DNA of 32,019 bases from assembly GCA_033763735.1 (NCBI GenBank), contig JANRJY010000120.1, positions 1-32,019 on the forward strand, written 5' to 3'. The stretch's first letter is position 1. The number at the start of each line of letters is the position of its first letter. A program made the translations under genes and the position numbers. Shown here in pieces: positions 1 through 7,386 of the stretch. The notes under the pieces are model-generated. The model did no database searches and had not been told where the DNA came from. It saw only the letters and a list, made by a program, of their open reading frames with translations. Source of the DNA: JANRJY01 sp033763735. Lineage in GTDB: Bacteria > Bacteroidota > Bacteroidia > Cytophagales > UBA9547.

Positions 1-35
1 TCCACAAGCCCAACATCTTTTTTTGTATTATTCAT
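1..35 (-). CDS. Possible start of a leftward gene, cut by the window edge
   Basis: An ATG on the minus strand opens a reading frame that runs off the left edge of the window (MNNTKKDVGLV). Only 11 codons are visible, so no family can be assigned. It sits just after a hairpin with a T-run. A 13-codon frame (minus strand 69 to 28), preceded by an AAAGGAG sequence, overlaps its start. The gene is plausible but unproven. Confidence 0.25.
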   Translation of the reverse strand, partial: MNNTKKDVGLV

Positions 36-40
36 AGAAC

Positions 41-75
41 AAAAAAAGAGTATATGAAACAACTTTCATATACTC
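41..75 (-). terminator. Intrinsic-terminator-like hairpin, or attenuator of the leftward gene
   Basis: A perfect 12-bp stem (48-59 pairs with 64-75, loop CAAC) is followed on the minus strand by seven T residues at 47-41. This is the form of a rho-independent terminator for leftward transcription. No leftward gene of normal size lies to its right. It may therefore end a very short leader or act as an attenuator for the gene beginning at 35. Confidence 0.5.
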
Positions 76-143
76 CTTTATAACAAACTGACAATCTATG
101 ACTTACAGCGAGTTTACCAACTATTTTTGACTATTATATCATA

Positions 144-1250
144 TTGTTAAATGTCATTTTTTGTGCTTTACCTATTCATGCACAATTTTCAATAACTAAA
201 AATGAAGGTGATAGGGAGCTGATTATCAAAGTGATGGATAAAATCTATAATTTTGAATTTGATGAAGCAAAAAAGTTACTTCCGGAAGTTAAAAAACGAA
301 TTCCAAACCACCCCATCTATGATTTTTTAGAAGCCATGAACTTATATTGGCAAATTGTGCCAATTTCTAATAACCATCCTTTATTCAAAGATTATGTGAA
401 CCATATTAATAATGTACTCAAACTAAGTGAACCATTGCTTAAGTCTAAGGACCATAAAGAAGAGGCTTTTTATTTTTTATTAGCGGCACATAGTTCTTTG
501 ACTTTGGTAAATGTAAAAATGAAAGATTATATGGGTGCAATTAATGAAGCAAGGAGCTCATATTTGTATATGAAAGAGGGATTTGCATTAACAAATAAAA
601 ATCCTGAATTTCATTTTTCAACGGGTTTGTACAATTTTTATGCAGAACAATACCCAAATACACATCCTTTTATGCGTCCTTTTATGTATTTTTTTGCAAA
701 AGGAAGTATCAAATTTGGATTAGAGGAATTGGAAAGAGGAAGTAAACTAGGGCATTTCTGTAGGACAGAATCTATGTATTTTTTAGGTCATGTGAATTTG
801 AAATATCTTTCAGATCCACACCGAGCATACCCGAATTTTAAAGCTTTGACTGAAAAATATCCTAATAATTTGTGGTATTTATGCCGATACGTTGAAACAC
901 TAATATTGCTGCACAGATTTGAAGAAGCAAAAAATTATTTGGCAGTTTTAGACGAAAGCAACTTGGATTATTATAAGTTTTCGGCACATGTATTTCATGG
1001 AATGATCGAACAATTACAAAATAATAATATTGTACATGCAAGAACACATTTCCTTAAGGCAATTAAAATATCAGACGAATCAAAGAAAAATGTGAGTGAT
1101 TATAAGGCATTTGTTTACTGTTATTTGGGTTTAGGCTACGAAAAAGAAAAAAATATCAAAATGGCAAAGTATTACATCGATAAAGCAGAAGATGATGCCG
1201 AGTATGAAATGATCAGAAAGGAAATAAGAGATTTTAATTTAAGAAATTAA
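144..1250 (+). CDS. Exported TPR-like repeat protein
   Basis: About 368 residues, mostly alpha-helical, with tetratricopeptide-like pairs of helices such as 'FDEAKKLLPEVKKRIPNHP' near residue 38, 'HRAYPNFKALTEKYP' near 230 and a final pair near 330-360. The N-terminus ends in a signal-peptidase-like site (ALPIHA-Q), so the protein is probably exported to the periplasm. The start is uncertain. Position 144 is a TTG, and the hydrophobic stretch continues upstream in frame (YYIILLNVIF) without any ATG before a stop at 99-101. The real start may be a rare codon further upstream. The stop overlaps the next start (TAATG), so the two genes are translationally coupled. The TPR assignment is by pattern only; the molecular role is unknown. 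Confidence 0.75.
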   Translation: MLNVIFCALPIHAQFSITKNEGDRELIIKVMDKIYNFEFDEAKKLLPEVKKRIPNHPIYDFLEAMNLYWQIVPISNNHPLFKDYVNHINNVLKLSEPLLKSKDHKEEAFYFLLAAHSSLTLVNVKMKDYMGAINEARSSYLYMKEGFALTNKNPEFHFSTGLYNFYAEQYPNTHPFMRPFMYFFAKGSIKFGLEELERGSKLGHFCRTESMYFLGHVNLKYLSDPHRAYPNFKALTEKYPNNLWYLCRYVETLILLHRFEEAKNYLAVLDESNLDYYKFSAHVFHGMIEQLQNNNIVHARTHFLKAIKISDESKKNVSDYKAFVYCYLGLGYEKEKNIKMAKYYIDKAEDDAEYEMIRKEIRDFNLRN

Positions 1251-2188
1251 TGAAAATTGTTTTTTTGGATGCGGGTACATTATATGATGTCCCCAATTTG
1301 GATACTTTAAAAGAATTTGGCGAACTGGAATTGCATCAAAATAGTGATTATATACAAACCATTGAAAGATGCCAAAGTGCTACCATTGTAATTACTAACA
1401 AAGTTATCGTTGATAAAAATGTGATGGATAAGAGCCCAAATCTAAAATTGATTTGCGTGGCTGCAACCGGAATGAACAATATTGACCTTGAATATGCCAA
1501 ACTAAAGCAAATTAAAGTAATGAATGTGACCGGATATTCAACCCAAAGTGTAGCTCAAATCACTTGGGCCATGATTTTGAATTTGGTTAATCATATCCAA
1601 CATTATGATAGATTTGTGAAAAGTGGTTTATACGCCCAACATCAGTTTTTTACTCATATCGACAAGAGTTTTTACCAACTTTATGGTAAAACAGTAGGAA
1701 TCATTGGTTTAGGCAGCATTGGCAGGGAGGTTGCTCAAATTGGAACTGCTTTTGGAATGAAAGTGATATATGCCTCATTATCAGGTGTTTATAGAAAGGA
1801 AATATATGAAGAAAAGTCTTTAAAACAGCTACTGCAAACTTCTGATATAGTGTCCATACATTCGCCTTTAAATGATAAATCAAAAAATATTATTGATTAT
1901 TCAAATCTTCAACTAATGAAAAAGAGTGCTTTTTTAATTAATGCCGGGAGGGGAGGGATTGTTGTAGAACATGATATAGCTAAAGCATTGAACGAAAACC
2001 TTATTAGTGGTTACGCTACGGATGTTTACGAAAAAGAACCAATTATAGAAAACAATCCTATGTTATCTGTAAATGATAAAAGCAAACTGTTGCTTTTACC
2101 TCACATAGCGTGGGCCAGCATAGAAGCAAGAACATTATTGGTTGAAAAAATTGCAGAAAATATTAGAAAATTTTTATATTCTAACTAA
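1250..2188 (+). CDS. D-2-hydroxyacid dehydrogenase (NAD-dependent)
   Basis: A complete 312-residue member of the D-isomer-specific 2-hydroxyacid dehydrogenase family, normal in length. It should interconvert a 2-hydroxy acid and a 2-oxo acid in the cytoplasm. The Rossmann nucleotide-binding motif GLGSIG lies at 153-158. The catalytic triad is visible as Arg234 (in LINAGRGG), Glu263 (in DVYEKEP) and His285 (in LLPHIAWAS). Glycerate dehydrogenase/hydroxypyruvate reductase is the closest-looking subgroup, but substrate cannot be read from the sequence. The start overlaps the stop of the TPR-like gene by one base, implying an operon. The 3' end overlaps the convergent LytTR gene by four bases. 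Confidence 0.9.
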   Translation: MKIVFLDAGTLYDVPNLDTLKEFGELELHQNSDYIQTIERCQSATIVITNKVIVDKNVMDKSPNLKLICVAATGMNNIDLEYAKLKQIKVMNVTGYSTQSVAQITWAMILNLVNHIQHYDRFVKSGLYAQHQFFTHIDKSFYQLYGKTVGIIGLGSIGREVAQIGTAFGMKVIYASLSGVYRKEIYEEKSLKQLLQTSDIVSIHSPLNDKSKNIIDYSNLQLMKKSAFLINAGRGGIVVEHDIAKALNENLISGYATDVYEKEPIIENNPMLSVNDKSKLLLLPHIAWASIEARTLLVEKIAENIRKFLYSN

Positions 2189-2904
2189 ACAATGTTCAGT
2201 TTTTCTTGCAAATCTTCTCTTACGAATTTAGAAACTGGAAGCATCATAGCAGGATAATCGTTCATAACAACATGTCCACCTTCGCTCTTTATTAACATAC
2301 CAATTTCGTAAAAATTAACTAAGTATGATTTGTGAATACGATAGAAATTAAAACGAGTCAATACATTTTCCACTTCACGAAGTGTACGGCTGATCATTTC
2401 ACTTTTTTTGTTTTTGAGGTGAATTACCGAATAGTTACTTGATCCCTCGCAATAACTAATTTCTTTTGGATCCATAATTACCACCCCTTTGTTTGTAGGC
2501 AAACCAATACGATTCGGAATAATGTTCAAATTAGTTTCAATTTGTAACCTATAATTAATTTTTCGAATAGCTCTATTGAATTCTTCAATAGATAAAGGCT
2601 TCTCTATATAATCCAAAACATCAAGTTTGAAAGCTTGAACAGCCATATGATGATCATTGCCAATAAATATTACTTCAAAAAAACGAAGCCTGTTCTTTGA
2701 TAAAAACTCAACGGTTTCTTTGCCCAATTTATCTACATCAAATACAACAAGTTGTGTTTTTGACTTATTTAGCTTGTCAATTAAAGAAGCAATGTCATTT
2801 ACAACTGATTCTATTACAACAGATTGACTGAATTTTTGTTCAATTGTTGATATAATTGATTTTGACGTAGTGTCATCAAATCCTACTAAAATACATTTTA
2901 CCAT
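2185..2904 (-). CDS. LytTR-family response regulator
   Basis: A 239-residue two-domain regulator. An N-terminal CheY-like receiver (about 1-120) ends with the usual Lys-Pro in 'LDYIEKPLSIEEF'. A C-terminal LytTR DNA-binding domain (about 135-239) shows 'ISYCEGSSNYSVIHL' and 'FYRIHKSYLVNF', the hallmark motifs of that fold. The receiver is atypical: the strand-1 motif reads ILVGFDD instead of the usual IVDDE, and the expected phospho-acceptor region is VVFDVDKL. Phosphorylation may therefore be weak or absent. No LytS-type kinase gene lies next to it. It is transcribed convergently with the dehydrogenase and probably controls genes elsewhere. Confidence 0.88.
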   Translation of the reverse strand: MVKCILVGFDDTTSKSIISTIEQKFSQSVVIESVVNDIASLIDKLNKSKTQLVVFDVDKLGKETVEFLSKNRLRFFEVIFIGNDHHMAVQAFKLDVLDYIEKPLSIEEFNRAIRKINYRLQIETNLNIIPNRIGLPTNKGVVIMDPKEISYCEGSSNYSVIHLKNKKSEMISRTLREVENVLTRFNFYRIHKSYLVNFYEIGMLIKSEGGHVVMNDYPAMMLPVSKFVREDLQEKLNIV

Positions 2905-3095
2905 AGCAACAAATTTAAATCAATTGGATTGAACGATTTTATTAATTATTGATAAACTTATTATTTGTAACATGAATTACTGCAAAAGATTGATTATGAC
3001 TTGTAACAGTATTTTTGAAATGTTGATAACTAAGCCTACTTGTACGTACATTAAATGTTATGAACACAATTACTAAATTTTATATCAATAAAAGG

Positions 3096-3128
3096 GTTGC
3101 ATATTTTCATTTTATTATACTAAATTTG
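3096..3128 (+). promoter_or_regulatory. Bacteroidota-type promoter for tRNA-Arg(TCT)
   Basis: TAAATTTG at 3121-3128 matches the TAnnTTTG -7 element known from Bacteroidota sigma factor ABfr. It lies about 20 bases before the tRNA. A GTTG at 3096-3099 is a fair -33 element, although the 21-base spacing is slightly long. Confidence 0.5.
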
Positions 3129-3147
3129 CACCCCAATTTATTCAAAT

Positions 3148-3221
3148 GACTCCGTAGCTCAGCTGGATAGAGCAACGGTTTTCTAAACCGTTGGTCATTG
3201 GTTCGAATCCAATCGGAGTCA
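3148..3221 (+). tRNA. tRNA-Arg (anticodon TCT)
   Basis: A full cloverleaf can be folded by eye. The acceptor stem GACTCCG (3148-3154) pairs with CGGAGTC (3214-3220), with discriminator A at 3221. The anticodon stem ACGGT/ACCGT encloses loop TTTCTAA, giving anticodon TCT. The T-arm contains GGTTCGAATCC. A run of T residues follows and may aid termination. The CCA end is not encoded. Confidence 0.96.
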
Positions 3222-3523
3222 CTTTTTTTGAGCAATTATTTTTTTCATAAAATTATAATATTCGTGTTCCTGTTTGTTACATATTTAATTAAACTTATTA
3301 TATAATTTATACTTACAAGTTACAAATAAATATTATTTTTCACCAGATTGTATTTAAATTAAACCTATTTGTTGATTTTTTACCGGGCATTATCTAATTG
3401 AAAACTTTTATATCGACAGTATTATTAAATTGTTATCATGCGAAATATGATTTTATTTTAATCTACATTTGATTTGAAAATCCAACCTAATTCCTAAATA
3501 TCATTCGTAAAAAACATCCGCTT
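3222..3523 (+). other. Gene-free AT-rich spacer
   Basis: About 300 bases between tRNA-Arg(TCT) and the glutaminase-like gene. I see no open frame of useful length, no strong inverted repeat and no clear -7 element. It probably holds the promoter of the downstream gene, but I cannot place it. Confidence 0.5.
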
Positions 3524-4408
3524 TTGACAGAAGAAAAGGCTTCTGTAATATCAATGGAACAACTGCTTTTATTGCATTCCGAAATAAAAGCTTATGGCAT
3601 TCCTTTTGGTTATCAACAGGGTAATTGCCACAATATAGCACATTTTGTTTGTTTATTTCTTGCCAATAAAGGAATAATAGCTGCTAAAATATGGGCCATT
3701 ACTCCAGGGATTTATTCCCTCTATAATTCAAGTTTGATAACTTTTAAAGACAAAAAGAAATTGTCACCAACAGGAACAATCGATTGGGGTTACCATGTAG
3801 CGCCACTTATGATTGTCAAAGAAAAAGGGAAATCAAAAAAAATGGTATTGGATCCAATATTATTTCCCTGGGGCCCTGTACATTATAGAACTTGGCTTGC
3901 CAAAATCAAAACTAAAGGAATTGTCCACCTAATAATGGATTCAGAGTGGTATTTGTTTAATTCAACTTTAGTGCCGAATTCTCAAAATCAATATTTGTAT
4001 AATGTAGAAGTTGATAATTACAAACCAAATGTCACTTTTCCGAGTTGGTTTTCAGACAAGCTGATTTCAGATTTTTTTAAATATGAAGAGGATAGTAAAA
4101 ATAATCATTGGTTAGAAAGGGGACTAGCGATTAATGAAACTGCAATTTGCTTTTACAATAATGAATTTAAACCCTTGTTAACTACTAAAAAACATCTGGA
4201 CTTAATCAAAGATTATCGAATATTGGTCGGCAATATCAATAATTTTGAATCTGTATTCAGAGATAATATTTGGAATGATGAAATGAACCAAAACTTCAAT
4301 AAAAAACATGAAAATGTGATTTTCAAATATCGAGAAATATATGAGACAAACCTGATAAAGTGGCAGAAAGATGTAAGAACTTTACTTGAAGTTAAGAATA
4401 TCAAATAA
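3524..4408 (+). CDS. Protein-glutaminase-like (glutamine deamidase) domain protein
   Basis: The N-terminal half carries the spaced Cys-His-Asp pattern of the protein-glutaminase fold known from Chryseobacterium. Cys35 is in 'QQGNCHNIAH', His91 in 'WGYHVAPLMIV' and Asp110 in 'MVLDPILF'. Such enzymes deamidate glutamine side chains in proteins. The C-terminal half (about 170-294) is charged and not recognised. Known protein glutaminases are secreted with a propeptide, but this frame shows no signal peptide, so it may act inside the cell or be delivered another way. The start is TTG at 3524; an ATG at 3554 (residue 11) is an equally good start. It stands alone between two tRNA-Arg genes. Family call moderately sure; target unknown. 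Confidence 0.68.
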   Translation: MTEEKASVISMEQLLLLHSEIKAYGIPFGYQQGNCHNIAHFVCLFLANKGIIAAKIWAITPGIYSLYNSSLITFKDKKKLSPTGTIDWGYHVAPLMIVKEKGKSKKMVLDPILFPWGPVHYRTWLAKIKTKGIVHLIMDSEWYLFNSTLVPNSQNQYLYNVEVDNYKPNVTFPSWFSDKLISDFFKYEEDSKNNHWLERGLAINETAICFYNNEFKPLLTTKKHLDLIKDYRILVGNINNFESVFRDNIWNDEMNQNFNKKHENVIFKYREIYETNLIKWQKDVRTLLEVKNIK

Positions 4409-4456
4409 GTTTCCAATTCAATAAATTAACTTTTATCAAAACATTAAAGCGGTATT

Positions 4457-4487
4457 ATTGTGAGAAGTGAATAAAGCGTTATTTTTG
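4457..4487 (+). promoter_or_regulatory. Bacteroidota-type promoter for tRNA-Arg(CCT)
   Basis: ATTG (4457-4460), a 19-base spacer and TATTTTTG (4480-4487) match the TTTG-N19-TAnnTTTG consensus of Bacteroidota promoters. The tRNA begins 19 bases downstream. Confidence 0.6.
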
Positions 4488-4505
4488 CGTCCACTTTTTA
4501 AAAAA

Positions 4506-4577
4506 GGCATCGTAGTTCAATGGATAGAATAGGAGTTTCCTAAACTCTAGATGCAGGTTCGATTCCTGCCGGAGCCA
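4506..4577 (+). tRNA. tRNA-Arg (anticodon CCT)
   Basis: Cloverleaf by eye: acceptor GGCATCG (4506-4512) with CGGAGCC (4570-4576), discriminator A at 4577. The anticodon stem GGAGT/ACTCT has loop TTCCTAA, giving CCT. The T-arm is GCAGG TTCGATT CCTGC. The acceptor stem has an A-A mismatch at pair 4-69 and a T-G wobble at 5-68. That is odd for a working tRNA and fits a 3' end supplied by an integrated element. An integrase gene follows directly. Confidence 0.92.
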
Positions 4578-4580
4578 CTT
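4552..4580 (+). other. Candidate left attachment site (attL) in the tRNA 3' end
   Basis: Tyrosine recombinases of mobile elements often target the T-arm and 3' end of a tRNA gene. This tRNA is followed at 4736 by such an enzyme, which is transcribed away from it, so the core site is most likely within this stretch. I searched by eye for a second copy (for example CCTGCCGGAGCCA) and found none, so the boundaries are an inference. Confidence 0.4.
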
Positions 4581-4735
4581 TTAGCAAAAACTAAAATCTA
4601 TAAAAACCAATCAAATACTTGATAATTAGTCTTTTGGGTCATTTTTTAAGATATCCAATTCTTTTTAATTCGTATTAATTCCTTATAATTGTTTTACAAT
4701 TTGTTTTACAGTTTTAAATTGCATTACTATAAATC

Positions 4736-5926
4736 ATGGGAGTTAACATTAAAGTAGTTTTTAATAGGCTTAATATAAAAACAGTGAATGGACTATATCC
4801 AATCCATTTCAGAGTTACTATTGACAGGAAAAGCGACTACTTGCATTCTGGAATAAAAATAAAAAAAGAATATTGGCTAGGCAAAGAAAATAAATGGATT
4901 AAAGAAAGTCATCCTGATAATCATGAAATTAACAAAAGAATTAAATTTTTATTGGAAAGAACAAATAGCTATTTATGGCATTTAAAAAATAATGAAAGGC
5001 AAATTAATTTTAAAATATTAAAGGATTTTCACCAACAAAAAACTGACAGTAAAATTCTTAATGAATTTGTAAATGAATTCATCAAAAATAAAAAATGGAA
5101 CAATCTGAATACTCGCAAAACCTATATTACTTTTCAAAAACATCTAAACGATTTTAATCCAAGAATTAAATTTTCAGAACTCAGTTCTCATTTAGTTAAA
5201 GAATTCATTAATTTTTTAGAATTTGACAAAAAACTAAAAGGTGTTTCAATTAAGAAAAACAAAGATAAATTCGTAGTAATTACATCTGAAGCTATTAGGC
5301 AAAATCTTTTAAATGCAAATAATAATCCCTTTTTTCTTTCTGATATTAAAATTCGAATAGAAAAATCCCAAAGAACCTATTTGGAAATTGATGAAATAAA
5401 AAAAATAGTCAATTTATCATTTACTCCTGAAGAAGAACACCTTAATAAACATCGCTGGCATTTCATTTTTTTATGTTTAAGCGGAATGTATTATAATGAT
5501 TTGAAAAAATTGAAGTGGGTTAATTTGGGAAAAATGGAGGATGGTTATTATATCAATGACACTAGATTTAAAAATGGCAAAGTCTTTCAAATCCCTTTGT
5601 ACAAATTCAATACGACAACATACATAATTGACAACTTTGGAGATAAATCTTCAGAATTCGTTTTCCCTGATACCATTGAAGATCAACCTTTTAATAGGGA
5701 ATTAAAAAAAATAGCAACTAAAGCAGGAATAAAGAAAAACATATATAATAAGGTAGGTCGTCATTCTTATGCACAATTAATGATAAATCTGGGAATGGAG
5801 AGGCAATTTCTTTCAAGAATGCTAGGTCACACAAAAGAAGAAACTACTTCACAGTATTATAAAATATCAATTCAAGACCTTGAAAACAAAATAAGTAACA
5901 TAAATTTTAAATCCGTAGAGCTATGA
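4736..5926 (+). CDS. Tyrosine recombinase (integrase) of a mobile element
   Basis: A 396-residue site-specific recombinase in the layout common in Bacteroidota. It has an arm-type N-terminal domain with 'IKVVFNRLNIK' and 'GIKIKKEYW', a SAM-like core-binding domain (about 110-215) and a catalytic domain (about 225-390). Box II is seen as 'KVGRHSYAQLM', 'MLGHTKEETTSQYY' gives the second His, and a Tyr near residue 377 should be the nucleophile. Two usual catalytic residues are changed: box I reads 'LSGMYYNDLKKL', where most relatives have Arg after Gly-Leu, and the HxxR motif begins with Lys. IntDOT of CTnDOT is known to work without the box I Arg. The gene starts about 160 bases from the tRNA and overlaps the next gene by four bases. 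Confidence 0.93.
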   Translation: MGVNIKVVFNRLNIKTVNGLYPIHFRVTIDRKSDYLHSGIKIKKEYWLGKENKWIKESHPDNHEINKRIKFLLERTNSYLWHLKNNERQINFKILKDFHQQKTDSKILNEFVNEFIKNKKWNNLNTRKTYITFQKHLNDFNPRIKFSELSSHLVKEFINFLEFDKKLKGVSIKKNKDKFVVITSEAIRQNLLNANNNPFFLSDIKIRIEKSQRTYLEIDEIKKIVNLSFTPEEEHLNKHRWHFIFLCLSGMYYNDLKKLKWVNLGKMEDGYYINDTRFKNGKVFQIPLYKFNTTTYIIDNFGDKSSEFVFPDTIEDQPFNRELKKIATKAGIKKNIYNKVGRHSYAQLMINLGMERQFLSRMLGHTKEETTSQYYKISIQDLENKISNINFKSVEL

Positions 5927-6912
5927 AATCAAAATTTTATCAAATCCTAGATTCAATCGACAAGTTTTTTTTAGATCCAAAATCTTTTTTTTGTGGTTAT
6001 CAAAAAATAAACGAAAATCAGATTTATTTTAACACGGGAATTGTTATGGAAAATCCTGTTTACAGTATAAAAATGCCTGAAAAGTTAAGTTTACAACAAT
6101 TTGATTCGGAATTTTCTAAATTATTTTTGTGGAATTTTTGCCCAAAAAATGGTTCGATATTCAAAATTGAACAAATGATTTCAGAAATCTACAAATTCAA
6201 TTACGATAGAAGTCAAGATATGAACACTATTTATTATAAGATTGAAAAAAATCTCAATAGAATAGAAAACTACATATCCTATGATGGAGTCAAAGGCAGC
6301 GAGAATTTCCGCAATTTTATTGTCTTTATAGTTTTTTTTGCATTTATATTTTCTATTTACCATACAATTGGATTTAATGTAATTGCCTTTATTTTGACAG
6401 GAATATTATCCTTATTAATAGTAAAATTTGGAATAATTGAAATGCTTTTTAAAAGTATTTTTGTGATATTGGAACCTTTGTTTAATAGAACAAATTTTTT
6501 AAGCTTAAGAAAAAAAGAAATACTCAAAGAAGAATTGTTTCTGTTGAGGGAATTTAATAATGAACAACGAATAAATCATTTAGTCGCGAATAGTAAAGAT
6601 TTTGAAAATTTAATTGATGAAAATCTAATAAAATTAGTAGATGAATTTCTTTTCATTTTTGATACAACATTGGAACCAATTATAAAAAAACTTATTAATT
6701 ATAGTGAGCATGATAAAAATAGAATAAAATTAGAATTAGCATCTGTTGTCGGATTTGATTTGAATAGAGTTTTATCAGGAAATGGAAAGAATAAGGATGT
6801 TTCTTATTATATAAATTCACGGCCTGATACAAGAAAAAATTCAATTCAACATAAAGTTGAATATTTTTTAAATCAAATTAAAATTCGCGCAGAGAAAAAA
6901 TATTTTTCGTAA
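5923..6912 (+). CDS. Unknown protein with two membrane segments, coupled to the integrase
   Basis: 329 residues of no recognised family. The centre holds two hydrophobic segments, about residues 130-146 (FIVFIVFFAFIFSIYH) and 148-170. The N-terminal 120 residues and the C-terminal 150 residues are soluble-looking, and the C-terminal part is helical and rich in charged residues. The start overlaps the integrase stop (ATGA), so the two are translated together. A strong terminator at 6948-6989 ends the pair. Such coupling suggests a role tied to element maintenance, exclusion or host defence, but nothing in the sequence settles it. Confidence 0.7.
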   Translation: MKSKFYQILDSIDKFFLDPKSFFCGYQKINENQIYFNTGIVMENPVYSIKMPEKLSLQQFDSEFSKLFLWNFCPKNGSIFKIEQMISEIYKFNYDRSQDMNTIYYKIEKNLNRIENYISYDGVKGSENFRNFIVFIVFFAFIFSIYHTIGFNVIAFILTGILSLLIVKFGIIEMLFKSIFVILEPLFNRTNFLSLRKKEILKEELFLLREFNNEQRINHLVANSKDFENLIDENLIKLVDEFLFIFDTTLEPIIKKLINYSEHDKNRIKLELASVVGFDLNRVLSGNGKNKDVSYYINSRPDTRKNSIQHKVEYFLNQIKIRAEKKYFS

Positions 6913-6947
6913 CTACCTCATTTAAATAACTTTAGAAAGGTTTATTT

Positions 6948-6989
6948 AGCACTTGGATAATTATCCAAGTGCTATTTTTTGTTTTTTTT
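6948..6989 (+). terminator. Strong rho-independent terminator after the integrase operon
   Basis: A perfect 26-base palindrome at 6948-6973 (half-site AGCACTTGGATAA) is followed by ATTTTTTG and a further run of T to 6989. It lies 35 bases after the stop of the membrane protein gene. It also overlaps the upstream end of the next open frame, which supports a later start for that gene. Confidence 0.85.
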
Positions 6990-7028
6990 AACATCATTGC
7001 CGACCAAAACAAACAAACAATAACTGCA

Positions 7029-7319
7029 ATGAATGCACCAATTGGAACAATCCCAACATCATTTGTTTTAATTCCCGAGGAAAGGCTTAAAGCAATAGAA
7101 AACGCCATATATAATATTAATGCGAACTTTAAACCATCATCTCCATCAAACAATAATATGGATGGTTATATAACGGCCCAAGAATTTATGGATTCATGTA
7201 GAATAGGCCGTTCGAAGTTTGACGATTTAAGATCACTCAATTTGATAAATTGTGTAAAGAAAGGAAGAAAAATTTATCTGAAAAAATCTGAAATACAACG
7301 GTATTTTGAAAATACCTAA
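7029..7319 (+). CDS. Excisionase-like helix-turn-helix protein
   Basis: A small DNA-binding protein of about 96 residues. The C-terminal half has the MerR/excisionase-type winged helix seen in Bacteroidota mobile elements: 'YITAQEFMDSCRIGRSKFDD' followed by 'NCVKKGRKIYLKKSEIQRYF'. It is likely to bend DNA at the attachment sites and promote excision, or to regulate the element. I chose the ATG at 7029 because the longer frame from 6969 begins inside the terminator. A weak overlapping minus-strand frame is dismissed as a shadow. It is followed by a hairpin and then the winged-helix protein gene. Confidence 0.78.
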   Translation: MNAPIGTIPTSFVLIPEERLKAIENAIYNINANFKPSSPSNNNMDGYITAQEFMDSCRIGRSKFDDLRSLNLINCVKKGRKIYLKKSEIQRYFENT

Positions 7320-7326
7320 AAATAAA

Positions 7327-7352
7327 AAAGCTGCTATTGGAGTAGCAGCTTT
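7327..7352. terminator. Hairpin after the excisionase-like gene
   Basis: A perfect 10-bp inverted repeat (AAAGCTGCTA at 7327-7336, TAGCAGCTTT at 7343-7352, loop TTGGAG). The T-run is on the minus-strand side (the A-run at 7324-7329), while on the plus strand only TTT follows. It may work weakly in both directions. Confidence 0.55.
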
Positions 7353-7386
7353 CGATTACTATTTATCACTTTAACTCTTACATAAA

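Noticed and set aside
6932..7153. Minus-strand frame with hydrophobic segments opposite the excisionase-like gene
   Set aside because: It covers the terminator palindrome and lies antisense to a gene with a clear DNA-binding motif; hydrophobicity is a by-product of the AT-rich complement.
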